DNA of 64,000 nucleotides. Source: Macrocybe gigantea (Eukaryota; Basidiomycota; Agaricomycetes; Agaricales; Callistosporiaceae). Positions 1 through 11,011 of this stretch are shown piece by piece (positions within the stretch are counted from its first letter, which is position 1; each line of letters starts with the position of its first letter). The notes beneath the pieces were generated by a model that made no database searches, was not told the origin of the DNA, and worked only from the letters and a program-made list of their open reading frames with translations. Where the stretch lies: positions 1 to 64,000 of the forward strand of contig SJRY01000231.1 of NCBI GenBank assembly GCA_011319805.1, given 5' to 3'. The translations under genes were made by a program, and so were the position numbers.

Positions 1-444
1 TGTATCCGCAGCTCTCTGTGCATGTCGGTGATCAGGTAATAGAGGTCCTTGAGTTGATTGCGCCTAGCATGTTCATTGGAGATGTACAGCTCGCGAAGCG
101 GCTCAAATCGCGGGCGATAGTGAGCTATAGCTTCGCCACACGGCTGGAACTTCTTTTGGATTCTTCTTGGCTTCTGTCTTGGCTCCGGGTTCGAATGCCG
201 TTTGCCTGAATATCTGGCTCTTTCTTGTGGCGAGAAGCGCTGGACTCTGGCGTCGTCGACATGGCGTTCTGTCGTGAGAGAGCGTCTGTACACTCCAAGT
301 GGCGTTCCTCGCTTGTTATGCATCGTGGCCACCATGAGGCAGAATTGTCAGTTCGGCGGGTCTTGTTTGTCTCATCTCTATTCTGATCTGCATCGCGACT
401 CACGCGTTTTCACCACAAGGAATTTCCTATATTAATCGTTCTGC
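1..444. other. No supportable gene
   Basis: Only short overlapping open frames on both strands, with no recognisable motif and no convincing splice structure. It may be the 3' part of a gene lying outside the window. Confidence 0.3.
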
Positions 445-2640
445 TTGCACAGGACGCCTCAAGTTCATCAATGCCATCCCACGACTCCCTTCAGCGCTCT
501 TTCGACCTTCGCAGCGGAGGCAAATGCCTACCGCCAAAAAATCGTCGTCGATATTTTATTTCCGTCTTTGCCTAAGCCGATAGAAACATATGACAGGCAA
601 ATTCGAGAACTGCTGCCTTTCGGACTCTTTCGAACACGTTTTGTTGACGTCAAAGTCCAAAGAGTTGTGCTGCTCAAGGACAGCAATGCCAGTCAGCACG
701 AGAGCGTCGTGATGGAATGTATTGACGAAGAGAGAGGTCTTCAAGCTGAGCGAACGCCTGGTATACGGACGGACGAGAGAACGACAAAATTCTTGAAGTT
801 TATCGTAAGTGAATACCTTCGTCAACCGTCGATCTGATTATTGATAACGTTTTTTCTAAAGCCACCAACTTTCTCGAAGCCGTCGGAGAAGCAAGAGTCA
901 TCTAAAAATACTCTATCAGATAAGACCGCAGAGGCATCAAATGACTCTGGCTTGCATGCAGGCAAGCTGAAAGGCACTTCAGGCGCCGTTCCACCTCCTG
1001 AGTCTCCCGACCCCCTTGCCTTTGCAGCTGGAGAGTCGCCTTCGTTTTCCGACTCTTCTTCCCCAGATTATTTGTCTCCCTCCCAGCCATCTTCTCCCGA
1101 TTCATTTCCTTACAGCGGCCCGATGTCCTCAGATTCTTCTCGCACTAACAGACACGACAAGTTTTGAGCTTGCATAGAGCTAAGCAATTTCTTTTCAGAC
1201 TCCTATCTGCATCGTTGAGCTCAAGCAGCTTATTGGAGCGATCTGCCTCTGACATCGGAGGGTCTGGCTCCAGTGAGGACCTATCAGACGTGAGTGTGTC
1301 CATGTTGAGCGGGTACGCAGCCTCTGCGGAGTATGTAGATCCTTCGTCGTCTGTGTGGATGGAAGACATCAGCGATGCACCAAAACCCCTCGCTTCCGAT
1401 GCCTCCGATGCTCCAGACAGACCGCCTATCCCTGAATTGCCCCAACCAGATCCTGAGGGCGTGACAAAGGCAGTCTCGGTGTCGTCAGCGGGATCTGGCT
1501 CCTCGTCGTCCAGCTCGAAGAAATCGGTGAAGGTCGATAGTGCGCAAAGCCGCAAAGGTGTTTAAATCGGGCTTCATGATGACCGGTATGGTGTCTCTTA
1601 GTTCTGTAGTCGAAACGCCCGCCTCGAATCGGATCGTCGCATATATTCCTACAAAAGACAACACCACGCTAAAAGACTGCACGGTCAGAGTTATGACCTT
1701 CGAGGAGGGGCACTACCCTCCCCTCTGGAAGGTCATGATAGGGTGTTTGACCGCGCATCAGTTCGATGAGGGTACAAATTGCTGCTTCATCAGTGTTACC
1801 GGTACGCCGGAACCATCTTCTTCCTCCTGGAATGCATGACGGGCGAGGGCCACTACGACATCGCCGATGGACCAATCAGTCCCGAAAACGACAATTTTTC
1901 ACTCAGGCCTAAGAAGGAAAAGAACTCAAAAAGTCATCGCCGGGCAGGAAATTGGAAATGGGGCCTTCCTGTGCATAATCATCGAAACTCCGAAACCGCC
2001 GCCTTGATGGAATTGTTCGCGAAGCTCGTCGAAGAGTTTGAGAACGAGGTATGATTTAATCTTGCTTGCCATTTGTTTTGAAGAACGGAGTTCTTCGCTC
2101 TCTTTAGATCATGAAAGCTGAAGAAATGGAGCGACTGTTGGCGGAAGCTCAGAAGCAAGCTGCACGGGATGAAATCCTCGCGGAAATTGCTCAGGAGCTG
2201 GCGAGGGCGGAGGAAATACGCCGTGAGCTGGAGCGCAAAGCTGAAGAAGAAAGTCAACGAGCCGAGGCAGCGCGCGACGAGCGGAAGAGGAGCGTCATAG
2301 AGCTGCAGAAGAGCGCAGACGAGCCGAAGAGAGGGAACGGCAGTTAGAGGAAGAACGCCGACGCACTGAGGAGCGAGGATATGAAGCGGAGGCTGAACGT
2401 CGCAAAGCTCAGGAGTAGCAACGGCGAGCTGAAGAAGAACATCGACGAGTAGTAGAAGAACGTCGCCAGGCTGAGGAGCGAGCGGGCAGGCGGTCAGTTA
2501 GTCCGGAACCAACGTCAAGACCTCGAAAGGTACATTATCCAGGCATACCACAGCCAACCTTGAGGCCGAGTCGCCATAGTCAACCGCTTCAGCCCCATAC
2601 CCACCCCTCTCTTTTCTCTTTTCCGCTCTCCTTGCTCACA
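445..2640 (+). pseudogene. Ser/Pro-rich coiled-coil protein, decayed
   Basis: A plausible intron-bearing gene with broken frames; the family is not recognised. Exon 445-804 joins 862 through a good intron (gtaagt...ctaaag), giving a Ser/Pro/Asp-rich stretch. A second intron (1161-1198) leads to another Ser-rich exon. The frame then shifts near 1540 and again near 1800 with no clear intron. A further good intron (2049-2107) enters a strongly helical Arg/Ala/Glu coiled coil. In the coil the frame must move by one base near 2275-2290 to keep the Ala-Glu-Glu-Arg heptads, and an in-frame TAG stands at 2416-2418, after which the coil and a Pro-rich tail still read to TGA at about 2647. Either a decaying gene or a real one with sequence errors. 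No function is proposed. Confidence 0.4.
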
Positions 2641-2649
2641 TCCCATTGA

Positions 2650-4400
2650 ATTTCCTAGCATGTAGCACGCTGGCATGTGCATGTGCTGACAGCGACCCCG
2701 ATCTCTACTTTGATCATCGCCTTCGCCTCTTACATTACCCGTTAAAAAAACCATTCTTATCAGCATTTTTATTCAATCATGTAAAACTATATTTCAAGTT
2801 TGAAACTTTCAACCCCCACATGCTCACAAGTAATCGCCACCCTTTTTGGCCACGGCCCTTTGTTTAAGCTGCACGCGCCTACATTTGTTCCAATAGATAG
2901 CAATTGCATTGGCTTCGGCATTTCGAAATCCTATCTGGTAAGGGCTTCTTTGCGATCTGCCTAAATTGCATCACCTTTGCGGCAAAATAAAGTTTGGGTG
3001 GTGTGGGTGACGACCAGTGCCAATAGTCTTCGACGATAATGCTGCCTCAACATAGCCTCGCTATGCCCCTGCTTCGATTACGGATGGGGCTCCATGCCCT
3101 CATTGTGATACATGTGTCGAAAAAAAAAACCCGAGTCAGAATGTGAGCAACGATGTTGAATAGAACCATGCCGATGATCCTCGCAATGCCACGGAAACCA
3201 TTCTCTGGATGCAAGAAAAATAAAAAGGCCCCGGGTCGAGACCTAGTGTGTTACGCCACATTCACATCTGCTCTACGTCAGTGTTATAAAAGGTCTAAAA
3301 AGAGGCAAAACTGTACCTCATGTGAATGACCCTCGTTGCTCTTGCTATTTCGTGAGCTTTGGCAGTCTCGAGATTCATTGGGGAGCATCTGCTCATATCG
3401 TTCCGGAACTTTTAGGGCTAGCCCTCGTTACCATTTCGCAGAGCAATGCCTAGGATATCCATTGAAAGGCGGAGATTCTGCAACGTGTTTAATCATTAAC
3501 GAAGTTGTGTCGGGTGACTGGTTCAGCATGCGGTGTGGGCGCTGCGCGAGGAAGTCTGGAATGTCGATCGGATCACACAGATTTGAAGCACCCTAGTTCT
3601 GCATGCTATGCAGTACAAAAAATTTCAAGGCCGCTGTGGTCGGTTATCCATTCTGATGGACAGTGTGATAGTCTCGCTGACTTAGCACTACATTTCGGGT
3701 TATATGACGATGAATGTTATTCGGAGAGCTCACTAAGCGTCATTCAATCAGCTTCGGGGACTGGGCCTGATCCGGGTTAGGTCACGAGGACTTTCACAAG
3801 CTCATAGATTAAGCACAACTGCCGCGCTGTGTGCGCACATGAGAAGATATATTTGCGAAAACGAGGACAAGGAAACTCACATGAGCATAGAGGCACCTCT
3901 TAGGTTAGGCGTCCATCTAGCGTTGCTCTCCATATCCTGATGTCTTAGCCAGAGCATATGTTGACGATAACATTACGACAAATTAGTTGTGACACAGAGG
4001 ATGCCGAGAAAGGAAAACAGCTTTCCATAAATATCCTTCAATGAGGTTTATGCAATAATGATACATGGACGAGGACGCACCATTGAACAGTCAATGTGTG
4101 GGTACATCCATTACCTGTAATTCGTCAACACATGACTTCGTTTGAAGGGTTGAGCCAGGGACTCAAGGTGGTAGCTTTGATAGGTCATTGGATCTCGGTA
4201 ATTCTTGACACTGTCAACGGTTGTAAGAGCAGAATGCGAACGGTCCAATGTGCGCGTCGAACAATACATAGCAGATGCGATATCTTAGAGATAAAGCAGC
4301 AATCTTTCAATGTTTCGCCAAATGCCCCGGTGGGGATGTTTATCGGTCAAAACCTGAGCTCCATGGAGCGGCAGTAGAAGTAGATCTTGTGTACTCACAT
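2650..4400. other. Gene-poor stretch
   Basis: Only short open frames with no splice pattern, domain or repeat that I could support. A short A-run and AT-rich patches are present around 3120-3130. Confidence 0.3.
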
Positions 4401-4425
4401 GTTGGGATACTCCACCGAACGTTGT

Positions 4426-6071
4426 TCATATTATTAGATCATCAACCCGTTGCGCCCTAGTGATCGCGCAGACGGTGGCACGAAACAGGTGGTCGGCGGG
4501 AATAGTCGCATCGGAACAGAATAGACAGAGGTGACCGGTGTCATTGTGTCCATCTGCGTTTATCCATACACAGAGAGGGGACAAACGCGCCTGTTGAGGC
4601 ATAGAGCGAAGATGAATTACGTCGCGACACCAAAGGAGGTTGAACCTGTTGCTCACAGTAAAATTAGCAACAGATTGATGGGCGACTTATATGGGAAAAA
4701 GGATAGGAGTCAGCATCATCCAGTTCGGCGCTACGGGAAAACAGTGACCTCTCCTTGTGACCCGTTGGCTCCTAGGCCCCTATATTTCGGGACGGATTGC
4801 GGATAGCGCATCAGGCGCATCATGACCTCCCATGGCAACAATTCAGTTGCAGGACCGAAGGACAGAAGTACGGCGGTGGGGTCGACTCTAGGAGAAAGAA
4901 TGCCTGTGAATGACCCCAGTCGTTCAAGTCAAGAGACCAGCACTTCGCGTTGCATCGCATTTGAAATGCCTTTGTGGAACACAGCGGAATCTGTCAACTC
5001 TGTTTCTGCCGTACGTGATCAGAGACGATGTACGCGTACCAGGCACGTCCACGTCTCGAATTGGCGTGGGTCGAGCCGCGCCAGCAATTTCTTACGAACG
5101 CCACAAGACGGGAGCGAGGACGTACACGTAAAACAATCGAAAACGCTGACATTGTGTCCTATGCCCAATTCCAATGAGCCTAATATGCATTGCAGTATGA
5201 TTTCTGCAACATGTACGCGGTGTCTGCGTAAAAGAGATAGAGACAGGGTAACAGTAACGAGGCAACGACAATTGGTGTTGTACAATGAGCGTGCCATTTC
5301 GACAACGGGGGCCACGTCAATTGATCTATAGACAACCCGTCAACCAAAGGCATATCGTATGCCGTGAACGCTGACAAGAACTTACAAGCTTCAGGTATAT
5401 TGGCCGAATTCTCAAGAAGATTGAATATCAGATCCTGCGCCTGATTCATGACTGGCTGATCCCACTAAGAGTCCGTCCACTATCCGAGACCGGGTAAAGC
5501 CCGAAAAAATGAAGATAAGAGTAAGTGTACCACGACCGTTTATTGTCAGACAAGACACAGAGAACCCAATCGCCTTAGGCAACGAGAAACGTGTATAAAA
5601 ATTCTATTCGGTAAAAAGATCGGATCAGATAAGGTTGTCACGGTCCTGATCGACGGCGGATACGTACACGTCGATCCCAGAACAGGGATATCGACGTTCC
5701 GACCAGATATGAACGGCAATCGCAACATGTGCAGTCGCTCAACGACGTCGATCTGTTCCTTCACGCCTACGACTGAGGTGGGCAAATGGTCGGCACCGAA
5801 TCTCGAACGGAGCGCGGAGACAAAAGGCTTCAAATGTCGACCTTGCGCAGTTACACAATACCAGATCGCTATAGATAACCGATGGTATAGTGGATGTAGG
5901 GTGCGGCGCAACACCGAGATGAATCCAACGTTGCTGCGGATCACCAAACGCGCTGGCTTTGTCTGCGTGCGTGGGCCGGTTAATGTCATAGCGCGAGGGG
6001 AAGAGATTCGGGGGAATGTTACTGGGGCATTCTATCAAGTTGCATTGGGCTCCACGCCAGGCGACGGGCAA
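4426..6071 (-). other. Possible degenerate coding region
   Basis: Three minus-strand segments (4426-4656, 5019-5449 and 5546-5989) have protein-like composition, with more Leu, Val and Pro than the opposite strand and some possible donor/acceptor pairs (for example an acceptor near 5235). They do not join into one convincing reading frame and match no family I recognise. They could be an old gene remnant or chance. Confidence 0.2.
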
Positions 6072-6675
6072 CTCTTGACGTCGAAGCCATAATCCAAGTG
6101 TTTTATGGACCTTCGCTCACATAGGTCACGAACCTTTTGTTTACGCTTTGAGCTCTTCAGAATGCCATTGATGCGAGTCCTGCGAACGTCTGAAGCTTCG
6201 AAAATCCCAACGGCTCGTCGACCGCCTATACATAGAACGGCTGAAAGCCTGAACTTGAGTCTGGAGCAAACGATCCTAGAATTATTATATAGAGATAACT
6301 GGAAATTGTGCAGCACGGACCTGACACCAACTCCGTAGCAACCGTCCTTTCCTCCCGTTGCTCAAAATCGTCGGTTCCAGCGGTCAGAAAGCTCCGTTCG
6401 TCGGAACCTTTGGACGAAGGGATGGCCATAAAGAGTAGCGGTGTCGTCGTCCGACCAAAGAGCCTGGGGGGCTTGTTGGCTTGAGGAATTTCAGGGCGTT
6501 TGAGGAGGCACAGGAAGAGAGGATACAAAAAGACCTGAATTTCGAGGCAAAAAGAGGAAATACATGGATTCAAGCCATACAAAATGATACAGAGGAGGGA
6601 CACAAAACGAAGGTGAAAAAAATGAACTGGCGATTCAGTTTTGTTTGTTGACCAGAAAATGCACTCCGCGAGGGC

Positions 6676-8131
6676 TCAGTTTTTCAAACGCCGTCTTGAT
6701 GTGGCCCGCTTGGATTTCTTCCTTTTTCTTTTCGCCAAACACAATTCTCGTCCGTTGCTCGTCCTGCTGGCTCTTGCGTTCCTATGTTCTTGCTCTCTCA
6801 GTCTTGCTATTTCTGCGACCACGTCTTCCGCATCTGAAGAGCGATCACGCAGCACCAAGACAAGCCCTCGAAAAAGGTCTGGACATCGACGCTCTGAAAT
6901 CCTTTTGGCGCACTCGCATTACCGGTCGATCCGTAAGGTTTCTGGCTCGGGGGAAGGCGGCTAGTTTCACGACCCAATGAAGGGCCAATTCCAGAAGGAA
7001 ACGGGCTAGCTTGACCCCATTTCCAGGTACAACTTTCCTTTTCGTCGTTTCTCCGTAGCTCGACGGCGTAGCACTCGTGTGTGACGAGTCCAAGAGCACA
7101 CCGAGCCGCTCAGAACGCAAGCTCGAATCATACGAAGTCGTTTAATTGTGGATGGGCCGCAGCTCTCGCAAATCCCTTGGTGGCAGTCTCCCGCGATGTC
7201 TGCGACCATGCACGGACTAAGAGGTGAGTTCCAGCGTCGCAGTTATGTCTTCTACATTCTTTGCCATCTTGTGGCATTTCAGCCACTTTCTTGATGTCAA
7301 TCCATGGCATCTTGATGTTTAGCCCTCGAGATCATCACACCAAAGTGTCTTGCGGCGAGCAGGATCTTGAGGTCTCGAAATTCTTGATTTCGGACTGCTT
7401 CATGGCACACATGTCTTCTGTCTTGCAGCTGTTCTCAGTCTTGAGGCAGACGGCATATTGTTGGGGGGATATCAGCATTCTCTGTTGGCTTCGGTCTGGA
7501 CGAGAGATGACTCACGTCCACGGCGTCTTTATCTATGTGATGTTGTCACATCACGTGGATGCCGTCACAGGTGGCCCGAGCGTATTCTGGCAGGTCTGGT
7601 CGCATTGGCCTAGCGCAGTGGAAGCAACAGTCTTCCGTTCTTCTAACGGAGAGCGATGGTTGCCATATGAGATTGATGGAAGATCCAGCAGAATTTTTTG
7701 CCTGATTTTTCGCTTGTTTTTTCGTGGACTGCCTCGATAACAACCAGTTTTCGGCCGTACATTGCTGAATAGCCATTCTTTTTCATCCAGATCTGCCATG
7801 AAGAGTAGCCAGAGTCCACAGACACGCCTGCACTGCATTCTCTTGCGTTAAATCAAAGAAATTGCCCAAGAATAGGTCTTGCGTATGTTTGTCGGCCACA
7901 GTCCTCTTGCGAGTTACATTTTGGGTGACAGGAACTGTGCTGATCACCGCGGGCCCCAGCGCCATCGAAGATCCGCCACATCAGCTTCTTCCACATCTTG
8001 TTCGCACATTCGATCGAGTCAGAGCGAGTAATCGCTTTGACGATGCTTGCGGTCTTTTTCACCGATTCCTTGGGATGTGTTTGCAAAAAAGGGTCAACGG
8101 CCACAATTTTTCTCAACGGGGCAGTCCCCAC
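6676..8131 (-). other. Possible multi-exon gene or remnant
   Basis: Minus-strand frames at 8131-7853, 7825-7643, 7120-6845 and 6858-6676 look more protein-like than their plus-strand shadows. The last is highly basic and helical (Arg/Glu-rich, then Lys/Arg-rich). No domain is recognised and adjacent frames overlap rather than splice cleanly, so a decayed gene is as likely as a live one. Confidence 0.2.
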
Positions 8132-8398
8132 GTCGTCTTACTCAATTCGGTGTTCAAAATTCAACTCTTAGGCTATTCTGGCGACATTCCTCGCCGCCTC
8201 GTGCCTCAGATTCGGCCGTCTTCAGCTATAAGAGAGGACGGGGATCTCAGTATCCAAGCTGGGCTTCTTTTCATTCTTTCCCTCCTCTCCATTTCAACGC
8301 TCCTTTGCCTTTTTCTCCTGCTTTTCCCAGATTTTACGCTCTTCGGCCATTGAAAGACCCAGAGCTAGACACTATCCCTCGTACCTCTCCCAGACAAC

Positions 8399-8997
8399 AT
8401 GCAATTCTCCCCGAGAACCTTGCCTTCATTCACTCTTGCTTTGTCGTCGAGGCGCAATTCATTTAATTTGCCCGATTATTATCGCTCAACGAGAATTGAG
8501 CATTATGGACCCTATATGAGAGAGGTTGAAGCGCCACAAGACTTTATGGTAAGCGCAAAAAGAGGCTCAACGGTGGCGCTTTCTCTCATCTCCGACTTTT
8601 CTCACCCAGAAAACCATCGACTTGCGTGACCGAGACGATTACGAGTCGGATTCGTGCTTCGTCATTGTGCGGTCTCTTTTCTTCAACTCTACTGGTTCTT
8701 TGCTTAGACTTGCTTTAGTCCGCAATTTTTGAAGAAGACGAAGAGGTAGGAACTGAGAGCCTCTTCACCCATGAAACACTCCAAGAGGAACGTGAGCCAC
8801 CGAAAACCTTGCGCCGCCGTCTTGGAGAGTTTTTGGTACGAGTGCTTCGCTCTCCCCTTGGTGCTCGTCATTTAAGCTCACTTGCTGCGGCGCGTGGATA
8901 GGACTTCGTCTTCTCAAAGCTGCGCCCGTGCTACGGTCGTCAAGCTAAAGACGTTGAGGTCGTCGACTCAGAACTTCAAGTCAATGTCTGCGACTGA
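8399..8997 (+). CDS. Small hypothetical protein A (paralog of 20438-20909)
   Basis: Four exons can be read: 8399-8548 (50 codons), 8610-8666 (19 codons), 8719-8835 and 8902-8997, with every junction in phase 0 and GT-AG introns, giving about 139 residues. Exon 1 ends in YGP-x2-REV-x3-Q-x-FM and exon 2 starts KTIDL. The same motifs, exon lengths and intron phases recur in the gene at 20438. The last exon has a CYG-x4-DVEV segment matching CYG-x3-ELEV in the other copy. No signal peptide or membrane segment is evident and the family is not known to me. The conserved architecture is the main reason to call it real. A TATA-like stretch lies near 8228. Confidence 0.65.
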
Positions 8998-9714
8998 AAC
9001 GGGGACGGAAATCACACAAGTCTTCAAAACTTTGCAGCTTCATATATGCAAAAAAATGGTCTGAACTTCGGTCTTGACTGCTTGTGAATGCGCCCCGCGG
9101 GGCTAGACGGATGTGTTGTGGAAACAATACTGTTGATAAAGTTGCAGGATGGTTTGGATTTCTTTGTCGATTCATATCTTGCAAGCCTTGAAAATAATTG
9201 TCGGATTAAAAGCAATAGCTAATTGACTCTTGTATCGTATATTTCAGCTCATATCGGAAAATGTACCATAGTATTTGATTCTTCATAGGCCCGGTCGATG
9301 CGGAAGTAGCCTAGGTGGAGGAAGGGCGGAAAAGGTTGTGGGGGAGAAAAAAAATTGGGGATCAATCGTCTCACGGATACCCACGGCGCAGCGTTCTCAT
9401 ATACTTATGAGTCTCGGGAATGACTCGTTTTGACACTGGTCGGGACCGCGTTCTCGACATGAGGCACAGGCACGCGCTGGGCGCTCCGCGGACGCGTGGC
9501 TTCTCATTGCACGTGCATATCATGTGATAGGCTCCCGAATGACACGGAACCACTTACACTGCAAAATCTCAACGGAGAGCAAATCAGATGCGAGGAATTG
9601 AGGCTTTGAGAAGTGAACATCGTTAATTCAGTAAATGATTTTGCAATATGTATGTTGGTTCTAGCAAGGGGTGAACGTGAATCCCGAAAAAAAAAAGTGT
9701 GCGAGATCTAAGAA
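8998..9714. other. Intergenic, no gene seen
   Basis: Only short frames. A short A-run occurs at 9350. The last eight bases before 9723 form the left copy of the target duplication of the adjacent transposon. Confidence 0.4.
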
Positions 9715-9722
9715 AGCCTGAC
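9715..9722. repeat. Target site duplication, left (AGCCTGAC)
   Basis: AGCCTGAC directly abuts the left terminal inverted repeat and is repeated exactly at 17025-17032 outside the right one. Eight bases is the usual duplication length of hAT elements; CACTA elements usually make 2-3. Confidence 0.9.
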
Positions 9723-9890
9723 TAGGGCTGCGCACCGTACCGTATACGGCATACGGCCGTATGACGACGGGTAGCAGACGGCTGACGGACGGTCTTGACC
9801 CGTACCGTCAAGCTGAGGTCAAAGATCATATACGGTACGGTACGGGATCTTAAACGGTTAGAAACGGGTGTACGGTAAATACGGGTACAA
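9723..9890 (+). repeat. Left terminal inverted repeat and subterminal ACGG cluster
   Basis: Starts TAGGGCTGCGCACCGTA, the exact inverse of the right end. About thirteen ACGG and five CCGT tetranucleotides follow within roughly 165 bp, far above chance. Confidence 0.9.
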
Positions 9891-10125
9891 CTGTTCAATA
9901 AAATCTAGCGTTTCTTATCAATTTTTGTACGAGCAAATCTCAAGCATTGTTTGCTAATCATAAGGATTCGGATTGTGGCTGATTGAAGACTTGCACGTCG
10001 CAAGGATATCATATCACGACCACCAGAAAATATGTGTTCAACAGCAACCGCGGAACCTGTCATCTATTTGTCACAAAACCTAAGATAAGACTCCAGTAAA
10101 TAATGTACCGAGATAGTGAATCCTA

Positions 10126-10553
10126 TCCTGACCCCACACATTGGCCAGTGTTGGAGGTCGAGTCGAGCTCCCGCCTCAACACGTTATGTAAGCGGGCTAG
10201 AAATTTTCGCTCGCTTCTGGTCGCCCGCCTCAGTGGTCCTACCAGACACACTGAGGCGTGAGTCCCGTATATTTATTTATTTTCTATTCCTTACTGAAGT
10301 ACCTTGTAGTATACATTTAGGTACTTACATCACATACTCAGTGGTCCTACCAGACACACTGAGGCTATACATTTAGATTCCTGCATTCACGCGCCCCTTC
10401 GGTCCCTGCCTACGTCCAACAGCCAGACCCACCTTTCGTCCAGTCACGCTTTTTGGCAGGAAATGATGTGACAGTACCGTGACAGGTGGCTGAACGGAGC
10501 TTTCTGATTGGCTTGGCCGAAAGGTAGGTCCTGGCCGATGTGTGGGGTCAGGA
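10126..10553. mobile_element. Nested MITE with TA flanks
   Basis: TCCTGACCCCACACATTGG at the left is mirrored by its inverted copy at the right (10531-10553), with one mismatch over 23 bp. TA dinucleotides lie immediately outside both ends (10124-10125 and 10554-10555), as expected for a Tc1/mariner-type insertion. The 428-bp element holds no gene and lies in the non-coding left arm of the larger transposon, so it inserted after that element. Confidence 0.8.
10228..10365. repeat. Direct repeat of a 28-bp hairpin unit
   Basis: A 28-bp unit running from CTCAGTG through GTCCTACC to CACTGAGG occurs at about 10229-10256 and again at 10337-10364. Each unit is itself an imperfect hairpin. A shorter TATACATTTAG sequence is also repeated nearby (about 10311 and 10366), pointing to a local duplication inside the MITE. 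Confidence 0.75.
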
Positions 10554-11011
10554 TAGTATATCACGAGCAAGGCAAAATAGATTGGGAAACTGAGCGAATC
10601 AACAGACTCCACGATCACCTGATTAGTGAAGCCCAGTGACAATCGGATCTGCAGTGATCTGCGACGAACGGGAATATTCGGGAGGATGGTGGAATGCAGA
10701 GGATGCCCGATCGGGATAAGGCGTGCAGATTTACATCTGCAAATTCCTGCACTCGTTTTCGAAGTAGCTCAGAAATCTTCTGTTCCTATCTGCAGTCATC
10801 CGTAGTATTCAGGAATACGCATAATTGTCATTTTCAGAATGCTCTACAGTATTTTACAGTAATCTACAGTAATTATCGGAGTCCGTCGGCCCTTTCCTGC
10901 ACTCCTCCTGCAATACCGATACATGTACCCAATCGACCACTTTTGCTAAGTCCGTCTATGAAGAAAATTTCAGCAGGACTCAACAATGAATGAAAAAAAA
11001 ATGCACGACAT

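Noticed and set aside
180..200. B-box-like GGTTCGAATGCC
   Set aside because: No matching A-box upstream and no foldable tRNA.
4822..5331. 169-codon plus-strand frame
   Set aside because: Composition looks random, no motif, and the opposite strand reads better.
10228..10365. CRISPR-like direct repeats
   Set aside because: Only two units, in a eukaryotic MITE, without regular spacers.
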